Part shown: in pieces, positions 30,908 to 41,109 of the stretch
How positions within the stretch are numbered: position 1 is the stretch's first letter
How the letters are laid out: every line of letters starts with the position of its first letter
Source of the DNA: Salvia splendens
Taxonomy: Eukaryota > Streptophyta > Magnoliopsida > Lamiales > Lamiaceae
Reading direction: 5' to 3'
Assembly: GCF_004379255.2 (NCBI RefSeq)
Contig: NC_056044.1
Span: forward strand, 8,100,001 to 8,164,000
DNA length: 64,000 bases
The notes under the pieces: generated by a model
Database searches by the model: none
Told to the model about the DNA's origin: nothing
Seen by the model: the letters and a program-made list of their open reading frames with translations, nothing else
Translations under genes and position numbers: made by a program

Positions 30908-32986
30908 ATGCGTACCAGATCACATAATACACATACTTCCGTCCGTGATGAACGTGAGGAAGCTAGTCCAGCCCGTAGGTCTGGAAAACAGCCTCGGGAG
31001 AAATCTGCCTCCAGTTCTCACGGTGAAAGAACAAACCACTCAAAAAGTCATCGCACCGAGCCTCCCCAGCAGCTCGATTTGAATGAGGCTGTCAAGTTGT
31101 TCTTGGCTGAGAAGCAGGATGAGTTCTTAACATTCCTGCAAAAGAGCCAGAAGCCGGAGAAGAAAACGGCGGATTCTCCCTCCCCCTCCAGACATGAAAG
31201 TCACTACCGCAGTAGTGTCGTATCTTCCAGGAGAAAGAATCCTCACCACCGATATGTTCCTTCTCCTCCTTGTTACCGAAATCACAGGAGAACTCCATCT
31301 CCACCATACCGTAGAGATGTCGGATTCGCTATGTATGGAGCGCTGAAGACTCCATTTTCGGATGATATCACCAGAACTCCGTTGCCACAGAATTACCGAA
31401 CTCCGTCAGTGACTTATGACGGGTTAGTGGATCCTCATGATTTCCTGGGACGCTATCAGTATAATATGGCGAACCAAGGTCTCAATGAGGTTCATATGTG
31501 TAAGCTGTTTCCCGAGCTGCTCATCGGGAACGCAAGAAGGTGGTTTGATAGCCTCCCTCAAGGCAGCATTAGATCTTACAGAGATCTAATGGATGCTTTT
31601 CATAGGAGGTTCTTCCAGAAAGCTGAAACCCGAATCACTTCGGCTCAGCTGCTTTCTATACGTCAAGGTCGCGATGAAAAGATTAGCGACTTCATGACAA
31701 GATTCCACAAGGAATGCCTACAAGTAGATGATCTCAATGATCTACTTGTCATTTCGGCATTCCAAAATGGAATTCTGCCAGGAGCTCTCTACAGAAAGCT
31801 CGTTGAATGCAGTCCGCAAACAGCTCAAGAGATGTGGGACATTGCGGACCAGTTTTCTCGTGCTGATGAGGCAGACCGTCGAAAACGGTCTTTAGACAGC
31901 TCTTCCAGAGGAGACAAGAGGAAGCCCGATCATAGCGATCAGGGACATCCTCGCCGAACTCCTTTTGAAAGAATTCAAAGGGCACCGGTACAAGACAGAT
32001 TGGGACCACGTCTCAATCCTGGGAAACCACCCGCTCAGTTCGTACCATTGAACAAGTCGAGAGCGGAAATTTTCGAACTGCATTCTGATATGTTCGAAAA
32101 ACCAAAGCCGATGACGAAATCGGCCACGCGCCGAAGTCAGGATAAATATTGCTCCTTCCATCAAGACCACGGTCACGATACCGAGGAGTGCCGAAATTTG
32201 GCAGCAGATATTGATGTTCTTGTGAAAGCAGGGACGTTAAAAAAATACCAAAGCAAGCCGCCGAAAAAGAATAAGAAACAGAGAAGTGCGAACTGCGCTC
32301 CTCAGGATCCTAAAAGGCAACAGGATCCCGAAGACGATGACGAGCCGCAATATGATGGAGTAATCCAGACTATTGACGCTCTCCCAGCCGGGAAGACTAA
32401 ATCGTCTCTAAAATCAGAGCGCAGAGGCTTCAATCGAGAGGAGCCAACACATAAAAGGCTGAAGAAGGAGGAAGTAATTACATTTTCAGATGCAGATCCC
32501 GTCCCGGCCATTTCTCCTCATCAAGACGCTATTGTCATTCAAGCTGAAGTGGCAAACAAACTGATCCACAGAGTGTTTGTGGATACAGGAGCGTCGGTTA
32601 GCATTCTTTTTAAAGAATGTTTTGATAAACTGGAAGTGGATCCAGCTCGGCTCAGTCCGGCCCCAATTCCACTGAAAAGTTTCGCCCAGGAGGACACCCG
32701 CCCTGAAGGTATTATCAGCCTTCCGATTACGGTAGGAAGAGCGCCTACTAGCTCCAGTACGGTGATCGAGTTTTTTGTGGTAAAAGCTCGATCCCCGTAT
32801 AACATTATACTGGGAAGAGACTGGCTCAACACAGTTCGGGCCATTTGCTCTACTTATCACCTCACAATCAAGATCCCCACTAAAGGAGGGATAGCAGTCA
32901 TCCGAGGTGATCAAAAGAGAGCAAAAGAATGTCTGCAGATTGCGCTTAAAAGTGCCGAACAATCAGATCGGCACCATCAAGCATAG
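30908..32986 (+). CDS. Gag-protease polyprotein of Tat copy 2
   Basis: 692 aa from the ATG at 30908, the same length and start context as copy 1. A gag capsid domain lies at about 140-270, a C..FH...GHDTEEC knuckle-like motif at about 414-430 and the aspartic protease VDTGAS at about 557. It ends in UAG followed by CAAUCA, as in copy 1, and the frame continues open into RT. No internal lesion was seen. Confidence 0.92.
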   Translation: MRTRSHNTHTSVRDEREEASPARRSGKQPREKSASSSHGERTNHSKSHRTEPPQQLDLNEAVKLFLAEKQDEFLTFLQKSQKPEKKTADSPSPSRHESHYRSSVVSSRRKNPHHRYVPSPPCYRNHRRTPSPPYRRDVGFAMYGALKTPFSDDITRTPLPQNYRTPSVTYDGLVDPHDFLGRYQYNMANQGLNEVHMCKLFPELLIGNARRWFDSLPQGSIRSYRDLMDAFHRRFFQKAETRITSAQLLSIRQGRDEKISDFMTRFHKECLQVDDLNDLLVISAFQNGILPGALYRKLVECSPQTAQEMWDIADQFSRADEADRRKRSLDSSSRGDKRKPDHSDQGHPRRTPFERIQRAPVQDRLGPRLNPGKPPAQFVPLNKSRAEIFELHSDMFEKPKPMTKSATRRSQDKYCSFHQDHGHDTEECRNLAADIDVLVKAGTLKKYQSKPPKKNKKQRSANCAPQDPKRQQDPEDDDEPQYDGVIQTIDALPAGKTKSSLKSERRGFNREEPTHKRLKKEEVITFSDADPVPAISPHQDAIVIQAEVANKLIHRVFVDTGASVSILFKECFDKLEVDPARLSPAPIPLKSFAQEDTRPEGIISLPITVGRAPTSSSTVIEFFVVKARSPYNIILGRDWLNTVRAICSTYHLTIKIPTKGGIAVIRGDQKRAKECLQIALKSAEQSDRHHQA

Positions 32987-33019
32987 CAATCACAGCAACC
33001 GGAGTCAGAGGCAGGCGAA

Positions 33020-33520
33020 ATGAACGGAGTCACACCGGAGCCGAACTCGATGAAAGTTCAGTTATACGAAGATGATCCATCCAGAACGGTCAAGATCGGT
33101 TTCGCGGGAACACCTCTACTCCGGGAAAAGACCATCCAGCTCCTCAAAGAGTACAAAGATGTCTTTGCGTGGTCTCCGTTGGACATGACTGGAGTGTCTC
33201 CCGAGGTAATTACACATCGGTTAAATATTGATCCTTCAGTCCGGCCTATAAAACAGAAGCAAAGACTCTTTGCGGCAGAAAGAAATCAAGTCATCCATGA
33301 CGAAGTCCGCCAATTACTGAAAGCGGATGTATTATTTGAAGTAAAATATCCTTCTTGGGTGGCCAATCCTGTGATGATCAAGAAAAAAGAAGGAGGATGG
33401 CGGATGTGCATAGATTTTACGGATCTAAATAAGCACTGTCCTAAAGATTGCTACCCCCTTCCCAACATAGATAAAAAAAGTAGAAGCTCTGATAGGCTTC
33501 GAAATTTTCTGTTTTCTTGA
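33020..33520 (+). CDS. Pol of Tat copy 2, N-terminal part before a frameshift
   Basis: In frame with gag-protease past the UAG. It covers the start of RT, up to the WRMCIDF and LPNID motifs. At 33474-33480 this copy has a run of seven A where copy 1 has six. The frame shifts there and stops at 33520. The rest of Pol continues in the next frame. Confidence 0.88.
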   Translation: MNGVTPEPNSMKVQLYEDDPSRTVKIGFAGTPLLREKTIQLLKEYKDVFAWSPLDMTGVSPEVITHRLNIDPSVRPIKQKQRLFAAERNQVIHDEVRQLLKADVLFEVKYPSWVANPVMIKKKEGGWRMCIDFTDLNKHCPKDCYPLPNIDKKSRSSDRLRNFLFS

Positions 33521-33521
33521 T

Positions 33522-36284
33522 TTGTATAAAGGATACCACCAAGTTTTAATGGATGAGAATGATGCTTCAAAAACGGCTTTCATTACTGACTTCGGTATTT
33601 TTGCTTATAAAAAGATGCCATTTGGTTTAAAGAATGCCGGAGCCACATATCAAAGGATGGTAGATAAGCTATTTCGGCACCTGATCGGAAAAGAGGTTGA
33701 AGTATATGTTGACGACATAGTTGTTAAAAGCAGAAGCACTTCGGAGTACGAAAACAATCTCAAATCCACTCTCGACGTGCTCAAAAAAGCCAACCTCAAA
33801 CTCAATCCCCAAAAATGTACCTTCTTGGTAGATTCGGGAAAATTTCTGGGTTGTTGGGTTTCAAAGGAAGGACTCAAGGCAAATCCCCTAAAGGTTCAAG
33901 TTGTTCAGAACATGGCAATGCCGAAGTCCATACATGATGTGCAAAGGCTAACTGGATGTCTAGCCGCACTGAATAGATTCCTTTCCCAAGCAGCCGAAAA
34001 GCAAATGCCGTTCTTCAATGTTTTGAAGAAGGCACCAAAGTTTGAGTGGGGAGCCGAACAGAAAAAGGCTTTTGACGAACTCAAAAGTTATTTAACCGAA
34101 CTTCCTACTCTCTCTGCTCCAACAGATGCCGAGGTGATATTCTTATATTTAGCAGCATCAGATCAAACCATTAGCGCGGTGCTTGTACGAGAAGAAGGCC
34201 TAAAACAGCGTCCTATCTACTTTACAAGCCGAGCATTAAGAGGTCCCGAAACAAGGTATCAACCTCTGGAAAAAATTGCTCTGGCATTAGTAAATGCAGC
34301 AAGGAGACTGCGGCCATATTTCTATGCTCACAAAGTATGCGTCTTAACCGATCTTCCACTTCGGCAAGTTTTGACTAAGCCAGAAGCATCAGGCAGAATG
34401 GCCAAGTGGGCCATAGAGTTGGGAGAACATTCAATAGAATATCTACCTCGGAAAGCCATCAAGGGACAAGCCTTGGCAGATTTTCTTGTAGAGGCAAAGT
34501 TCGATCAGGCAATCCCTATTATTGCCGAACAGAAAAATCCTACCAATGATGAACTAACACAGCCCCAGAAACCCGAAGTAGAGCCGCCGGACTGTTGGAT
34601 TGGATTCGTAGATGGAGCTTCGAATAAGACAGGAAGTGGAGCTGGTATTCTACTTATCGCTCCCGACGGACACGAAGTAACTTATTCACTTCGGTTCTTA
34701 TTCCCAACCACTAATAACGAAGCCGAATACGAAGCCCTTCTTGCCGGACTTCAGTTAGCGCAACGTCTACTTGTCAAATCTCTCAAAATTCATTGTGATT
34801 CACAAGTCATAGTGAATCACATGCTGGGTACAAGTGAAGCCCGTGGTGAAAGGATGAAAAAATACTTGGACAAAGCGCAAAGTATTAGCCGAAATTTCTC
34901 TTATTTTCGGATAATCCGCATTCCCAGAGCGGGAAATAGCCGAGCAGATACTTTAAGTAAGTTGGCCTCATATCCGAGCTCAAAGGTGGAGGAATTACCG
35001 CACAGAAGCATTGATGAAGCTGAAGTACACTCAGTAACCAGTTCACCAAACTGGATGACGCCAATATTAAAGTATCTAGATCAAGGACAACTGCCCGAGG
35101 ATAAGAGAGAAGCAAGGAAAATCACATGCCGAGCACGTCGGTATGAACTTTATGAAGGAGTCCTATATAGAAAGTCCTACCTTCAACCGTTATTGCGATG
35201 TGTAGGACCAGAAGAGACGGATTACATCCTTAGAGAAGTTCATGAAGGATCTTGCGGTAGCCACATCGGAGCTAGAGCATTAGCTAAAAAAGTTCTGAGA
35301 TGGGGATATTATTGGCCAACTTTGGTACAAGAAGCAGTACAGCTAGTTAAGAAATGTACGAAATGCCAAATCCATGCAAATATCCCAAGGACGCCGCAGA
35401 CTGATCTATGTGCTATGCAAAGCCCTTGGCCTTTTATGCAATGGGGCATAGACATAGTAGGACCACTACCACAAGCTCCCCGGCAAATGAAATTCTTGAT
35501 CGTTGCCGTGGATTACTTCACAAAGTGGGTGGAGGCTGAACCATTAGCTACGATAACAAGCTCAAAGGCATTAGATTTTGTCTGGAAGAACATAGTTTGC
35601 CGATTTGGCATACCCCATATCCTCATTTCAGATAATGGGACTCAGTTTACTGACAAAACATTCAAGAATTGGTGCCAAGAGTTGAATATTCAACAGCGGT
35701 TCACTTCAGTCTCTCACCCACAAGCAAACGGACAAACGGAAGTAACAAACCGTACTTTGGTGAAAGGATTAAAAACTCGGTTAGAACAAGCCAAAGGACA
35801 ATGGGTAGAAAATCTTCCTCAAGTCCTATGGTCTTACCGAACTACACCAAAAACCTCCAACGGTGAAACTCCGTACAGTCTAGTGTACGGCACTGAAGCC
35901 GTAATTCCGGTTGAGATCGGCATACCCAGCCCCCGAACCCTTAATTTCTCAACCGAACTGAATGACGACGGACTGAGAGCCGAACTAGATCTTGCCGAAG
36001 AAAGAAGAGAATTGGCCTTCATAAAAGAAGCCAAGTACAAGGAGCAAGTAACCCGGTATTATAACCAAAGGGTGAAAAAGCTGCAGTTTCAAGTGGGAGA
36101 TCTCGTATTGAGAAACAATGAAGTAAGCCGAGCAGAAAAGCTGGGCAAACTTGAACCCACATGGGAAGGTCCGTATCGGGTGTCAGAAGTCCTGGGAAAA
36201 GGGTCTTATAAATTAACTCACATGTCAGGAGAACAAGTACCCCGAACATGGCATATTTCCGACCTCAAGAAGTTCTATTTGTAA
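33522..36284 (+). CDS. Pol of Tat copy 2, main part: RT, RNase H, second RNase H, integrase
   Basis: 920 aa. RT catalytic YVDD at about 65, gypsy RNase H at about 180-310, archaeal-type RNase H (FVDGASNKTGSGAG) at about 364-490, integrase zinc domain H-H-C-C at about 575-620, and D-D-E core with DNGTQF and NGQTEV. The chromatin-binding-like tail is intact here, unlike in copy 1. The first residues are not a real start; it is the continuation of the frame at 33020 after a one-base insertion. Apart from that insertion it is complete. Confidence 0.92.
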   Translation: MYKGYHQVLMDENDASKTAFITDFGIFAYKKMPFGLKNAGATYQRMVDKLFRHLIGKEVEVYVDDIVVKSRSTSEYENNLKSTLDVLKKANLKLNPQKCTFLVDSGKFLGCWVSKEGLKANPLKVQVVQNMAMPKSIHDVQRLTGCLAALNRFLSQAAEKQMPFFNVLKKAPKFEWGAEQKKAFDELKSYLTELPTLSAPTDAEVIFLYLAASDQTISAVLVREEGLKQRPIYFTSRALRGPETRYQPLEKIALALVNAARRLRPYFYAHKVCVLTDLPLRQVLTKPEASGRMAKWAIELGEHSIEYLPRKAIKGQALADFLVEAKFDQAIPIIAEQKNPTNDELTQPQKPEVEPPDCWIGFVDGASNKTGSGAGILLIAPDGHEVTYSLRFLFPTTNNEAEYEALLAGLQLAQRLLVKSLKIHCDSQVIVNHMLGTSEARGERMKKYLDKAQSISRNFSYFRIIRIPRAGNSRADTLSKLASYPSSKVEELPHRSIDEAEVHSVTSSPNWMTPILKYLDQGQLPEDKREARKITCRARRYELYEGVLYRKSYLQPLLRCVGPEETDYILREVHEGSCGSHIGARALAKKVLRWGYYWPTLVQEAVQLVKKCTKCQIHANIPRTPQTDLCAMQSPWPFMQWGIDIVGPLPQAPRQMKFLIVAVDYFTKWVEAEPLATITSSKALDFVWKNIVCRFGIPHILISDNGTQFTDKTFKNWCQELNIQQRFTSVSHPQANGQTEVTNRTLVKGLKTRLEQAKGQWVENLPQVLWSYRTTPKTSNGETPYSLVYGTEAVIPVEIGIPSPRTLNFSTELNDDGLRAELDLAEERRELAFIKEAKYKEQVTRYYNQRVKKLQFQVGDLVLRNNEVSRAEKLGKLEPTWEGPYRVSEVLGKGSYKLTHMSGEQVPRTWHISDLKKFYL

Positions 36285-36847
36285 GAGACAAGGTCCGGTC
36301 AGTCTTGTGTCTAGTTCGGTCCTAGGGTTATGTGCTTTCATATTTTTATTGTTCTTTATACTTGTCGTTTTTTAAAAGATTAAAATCTTTTTCGTCCTTT
36401 TTATTTGTCTCTCTATGTGCGTTTTGTCTCTTACAAATGTTACTGAGGTATATTGTTCCTTAAAGGCTGATCCCCTTTTTTTAGATCATGTATTAAAGAC
36501 AATTGTGAGTCCAAGCTTCTAAGGAAGATACAAGATTCCACAATTCAGCTTAAGAAACAAGCAATTCGTCTGAAACGAACTGCAATAAGCCGAAAACCAC
36601 TCCGGTTAACTAGGGAATGTCCAATCCAAGCGATAAAACTCGCCAAATAAGGACACTAACTAAGTCCGGTCAAAGAAGAGTTTACTTCATAAGACCGAGG
36701 ACGAGTACAATAAATGAAATAAAAAATCGCTGAACTGTAAATACGCAGTGATAGAAGCGAAATGAAAAAATTTCATTTACTAAGTCTTGTTGGGCATACA
36801 ATTCCGCTGCCCTACGAGAATGCGTTACACCATTACAAAGGACTATT

Positions 36848-37629
36848 CTACTGTCTACGATTGCTAAAGTTGAGCCACCTATCCGAAAAATCCTCATGAT
36901 GCTGAGTTCGGGCGTTCCGAGCAGTTGAAGAATAAGTAGGTGGACGAGATGCTCTGATCGACCTACCGCCTCTTCCCTGAGTCCGGGAAGTTCTAGCACC
37001 TCGGCGGCGAAGAGTCTCTTCACGAAGCATTCGCTGATCTTGCTCACTCATATTCACAACTCCTCTACGAACTTCAGGGCGTTCTTGTCTTGACGTTTCC
37101 GGTTGCTCCTGAGTCCGTTGCTGATTTGGAGTAGAATTTTGAGTAAGTGGATTAGAGGTTTGAGTTGGAGTGTGAGCATCTGTTAGCGGGAAACGGCTAA
37201 GGAATCTCTCGATTGAGGGACGCCGGGAAAGAATGATGTCGTACAGAGAAGCCAAGCGCCGCAATGATTTCACAACTTGTTGGCAAGCCGAGCTCTCCAG
37301 CACATTGTTCTTCCGGAGTACATGAAGCTTCTCCCACAGTTCATCAACTTGATTCTGAACTTCAGATATAGTCATTCCCCCGCGCCCGCAGAGGAAATCT
37401 TCATATGCAGTCCTCTCAGCGATGACAGTATTCAGCTCGGCCTCCAGATCTTTCTTTATGCACTCTAAGTCCTTATTGTTGGACTCCAGCTCCACTAAAC
37501 GAGCCAAGAGTTCATCATACTTCATCTGGTCATCTATAGCTTTTTTCTCAGCTTCATTTAAAGCCAAAGAGTATAGCCGCTTCCAGTGAAGTACCTCCAG
37601 CTCCTTAGAGTTAAGAATACGATGCAGCT
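36848..37629 (-). CDS. Antisense cargo ORF B: coiled-coil protein with Arg-rich tail
   Basis: The open frame runs from about 37629 (just after an AG that could be a splice acceptor) to a stop at 36848. It has no early ATG, so an upstream exon is likely. The first 110 residues are heptad-rich and charged (coiled coil). They are followed by a Thr/Gln/Pro-rich linker and an RG/RR-rich basic end. I do not recognise the family. It lies after the PF04195-like gene on the same strand, between Pol and the 3' LTR of Tat copy 2, and is absent from copy 1. Confidence 0.55.
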
Positions 37630-37829
37630 ATGTCAGTTCGGCATTTCAGTTTACCGAGCAGGCAGTAAACCACAATAGGAGTAAAAGAGATTAAGAAGAG
37701 CTATAAGGAAGACACGAGTGTAGAAAGAAGAATTTTTTTCATTCACAAGAAAAAATTTACACAAGGAGGGCTTCAAGGCCATTTTACAAATAGAAAGAAA
37801 GAAACTAAACTAAGAGAAGGGAGACGAAA

Positions 37830-39761
37830 TCATACTCCGCCAGTTTCGTCTCCGGCTTCCCTGTGGGTTTCAGCTTCTTTCTCCTTGTCGACCTCGGTCT
37901 CAGCCTCGGCCTCCCTCCTCCCTCCCTCCTGCTCGGCGCCCCCATCGCCGATCTGCTGCACCTCTTGCTCGGCGTGCCCGTCGCCGGTCTGCTGATCCTT
38001 CTGCTCGGTCTCCTTGCCGGCCTCATTTTCCTGCTCACCCTCTTCTTTGAAAATTGAAGCGGGTGAAACAGGCCCCAAGGAGGCAAAGATGGCCTCCATG
38101 TTCTCGTCACGGTCAGCACGGCAATTACGGACTCGTTCAACAGAAAGCAGGACCGATGAAGACGCAAGCTCCTCAAGGAGCGGCAGACTCTGGAGACGCG
38201 CTGCAATCTCTCGGCCATACAGCGGCAAGACGACTTCGGGTTCCTGCTCAACATTATCGGTCATCAATTTCAGCAGATCACCGATAAGGGCTGAAAATTG
38301 ATTGCTCAAAAAGAGTTTCTCCGTGTAAACACGGAGAGCCTCCCCCTGAGCAACCACGGCAGCCGCCTCCCTCTGTTTCGACCGCTCTCTCTGGATGATG
38401 AGCTGGTCTTTGGCACGCTGGGCTTCATCCTGAGCCGAGATCATAGCGGCCCTTGCCCTCTCAAAGTCTGCCCGAGTCTGTTCGGCCTGGTGACGAGCAG
38501 CATTCAAATTCCTCTGCATCTCATCATAATCGCTGGACGCTTTAGAGAGTTCAACTGTGACGAGTTTGCAGAGCATATTGTTCCTCTGAAAATGGAAAAA
38601 GGAAAAAGTCAACAGAGGGGCCACAAAAAAAATATAGGAAAGAAGCAAAGCCAGAAAATCAAGAAGAAAATTCACCTCTACAAAGTCCTTTGGCCATAAA
38701 AAGGGCTCAGAGATATGTTCCGAAGTGGCCGTAACCACTCCTGATCCATAACCCCCCTGGACAATGTCTCTCTCTGGCGCTTTTGGGGGTTTCTGAGTCT
38801 TCGCCTTCCCCCTTGCCGAGGTCGATCCCGGCTTTTTTGGATCCGAAGACTGACTCGAAGAGGTCTTCTGCCTCTTCGGATTCTTCTCGGCATCAGACGC
38901 CGAGCTGGTGGTTTTCTGTTTCTCCGGCTCCTTTGATTCGGAGGATTTGCGACCAAGCTTGCTTAGCATGTTCACTGCCAAAAAGCAAGAAAACAAAGTT
39001 AGTTTTCGCCGCTAAAGCAGTAAAGCATAAAAAAGAAATCCTCACCCTCAGTCTCTTCGTCCGAAGACGAGGAGTCGAACACGAAGTCACCCTTGACGAG
39101 CTCAGATTCCAAATACTGTTTCCTAATCATGGGAATCTTATTGAGCCCGCCCTCGAGCTCGTCCAACGGTTCTACCCGAGGATGAGGAATTACGGACTTC
39201 GGCCCTCTCCAGGAAAAGTCCGGAGCCGCTATCCTATTGTAAAAAAAAGAAGCGATTTTTCCACATCGGCCATTTGGTTTTACAGAAGGCTCTAAAGGGC
39301 TGTAAAGGGATCAAGTAAAACCAGGATCCCTTTCTCTTAAACTGAAAGAAATTAAGGATTGCCCTCAGAGACAGATCCTTTTCTAGTCTACGCAGCTCGG
39401 CAGCAAAGGCCGATAAGTGCCTCCAAGAATTTGGAGTCACCTGACCTAAAGGAAGTTGGAAAAAATCAAGAAGCTCTACAAAGGCGGGGGGAAGAGGGAA
39501 ACGAAGCCCGCATTCTAAGCAGGCTTCGTAAACGGTGGCATAACCCTCCGGCGGCGAGTTAGCCCTATGAGTGTCGTCGGGAATCACCACTAACCCCCCA
39601 GGAAGAAAATATTTTCTGTGTAAGGATATCACAGTATCCTTACTCAAAATGCTGTGAAAATATTCTACCGTCTTCTCCCCGGACTTTTTCCGGCCAGAAG
39701 ATCCCTTACCCCCCTTCCTACCACTACCTGATTCAGAAACAGTTTCAGAAGAAGAAGACAT
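37830..39761 (-). CDS. Antisense cargo gene A: 'putative gypsy type transposon' (PF04195-like) N-terminus plus coiled coil
   Basis: Exon 1, 39761-39046, starts with a Ser-rich leader. It then has a globular domain with the family pattern: PPAFVELLDFFQLPLGQVTP, N.WRHLSAFAAELRRLE, and W.K..WKNRFFFL. A T-run at about 39240-39248 shifts the frame by one base, after which the exon stays open to a GT donor at 39045. Exon 2 is 38974-38676 (Ser/Lys-rich, nuclear-localisation-like). Exon 3 is 38585-37830 (long coiled coil, then an acidic Glu/Gln-rich tail). The introns are GT-AG, 71 and 90 bp; the second is stop-free and frame-preserving. Extra antisense ORFs are known in some Tat elements such as maize Grande. 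Function is unknown. The frameshift may be a real mutation or a homopolymer error. Confidence 0.65.
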
Positions 39762-40065
39762 GATTCTTACTCTTTGATGGTCGAAAGTCTCTGAAGAAAT
39801 TCTTGAAGAAGCGGAAGAAAATTTTACGAAAAAGAGAGAGAATGCAGAAGAAATAATCGCAAAAGTGTTCCAATGATGAAGAAAGGAAATATTTATCAGA
39901 TTCGCAGAGGCATTTCAAATTCGTCGCACCGTTTCAAATCCCACTTTTTCTGGATTCTCTGGCCGGATTTGCTGTCACATTTAATGCAGACACGTGCAGA
40001 GCACGTCCCCTGACGTCAGCCTCCCCCTTACACTTATCCAAAGTGCCGAAGTGATTCACTTCGCT

Positions 40066-40086
40066 TTTCGGGGGGGGGGGGGGTGG
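40066..40086 (+). other. Polypurine tract of Tat copy 2
   Basis: A run of 14 G (40070-40083) followed by TGG lies directly before the 3' LTR. Confidence 0.7.
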
Positions 40087-40655
40087 TGATGGGATACGAA
40101 CTAAACAACTAAACAATAATTGCGAGCCCAATAGCAGTGACGGCCCATCAGCCCAAAACCCAAGAAAGAGTATCAGTTCGGCACAACCAAAGAGTTCGGT
40201 CACAGCCTATAGCTCGGTAAAAGCCGACCAATCGAGCTCAACTCTCAGATCGGCAAAAGCTGATCGGCAAAGTTCAGCAGTTCGGTCTCAGTATTCGACC
40301 GAACAAGGAGATAGTGGACCCATGCAGGATCTCCACGACCTCCATTACACCCACGATCTATTTAGTGGTATTAAGCAGTTATCAACCCCCCTACCAGGGC
40401 TGCAAACCACGATCTTAGTTCGAATGTATAAATAGAACTTAGATCAGATAGACCAGGGTTAAGTTCTCTAGATCCTGAATCTCATATATCAAATCAGTAT
40501 TGTAAGCTGTAAGCTAGGTCAAGCAATACAAATTTGCCCTCTATTCTTCCCGTGGACGTAGATTTACCTCAGTAAATCGAACCACGTAATTTTCAGTGTT
40601 GTGATCTTCATTTATTACTTGCATTTATTCCCATAAAAAATTCGCTAAATCATCA
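40087..40655 (+). repeat. 3' LTR of Tat copy 2
   Basis: 569 bp, the same length as the 5' LTR. TATA box (TATAAATA) at 40427-40434. Confidence 0.95.
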
Positions 40656-40904
40656 GGAGAGAAAAGATAGGGTGAGATGAGGAGTAACAATACGAAGGTG
40701 AATGGGAGAGATTGCAGATTTGAGGCTGCGCGCGTGAGAGGAGAGAGAGAAATACTTGGACTTTCAATTGCTAATTTTTTAAATCGGCAGTGTTTTGGCC
40801 TTTTGGGTGAATTGGGTGAAAATATAATTACAGTGGGTGAAAATTGTGGTGAAAATATTAGGGATTTAGTCTAGTTATAAATATTGCGAATGAAATAATA
40901 AGAA

Positions 40905-41048
40905 AAAGTAAGAGAAAATTATTAAAAATTCAAAAATCCCATATGACAAAAAATTCACAAGCCACAATTCCATATTTAGAAAAGTTTGTGAATTTAATAT
41001 CAAATTTCAAAAAGCCTGCGAAATGAATCCCATTTTCCGAAATCTCTC
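40905..41048. repeat. Dispersed repeat, inverted partner of 28724-28860
   Basis: Moderately similar to 28724-28860 in reverse orientation. Athila-like sequence starts almost directly after it. Confidence 0.6.
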
Positions 41049-41109
41049 ATCAGGAGTCAGAGATAATTTCATCATGCCCAAGATCGCATCTAGATCTTTC
41101 TCAATTTGA

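Larger units (their letters stand above)
30266..40655 (+). mobile_element. Tat-lineage Ty3/gypsy LTR retrotransposon, copy 2 (long form with antisense cargo)
   Basis: Complete element of about 10.4 kb. LTRs at 30266-30834 and 40087-40655 are both 569 bp, TGATGGG...TCATCA, with about nine differences seen by eye (1.6%), so it is older than copy 1. Flanks are GAGAG on the left and GGAGAG on the right, a slightly imperfect target duplication. Gag-protease and Pol match copy 1 closely, including the second RNase H and the UAG between them. Between Pol and the 3' LTR it carries about 3.3 kb absent from copy 1, with frames on the opposite strand. Pol has one frameshift. Confidence 0.95.

Noticed and set aside
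37863..39562. Plus-strand frames opposite the antisense cargo gene
   Set aside because: No domain; the minus strand has a recognisable family pattern and consistent splice sites.
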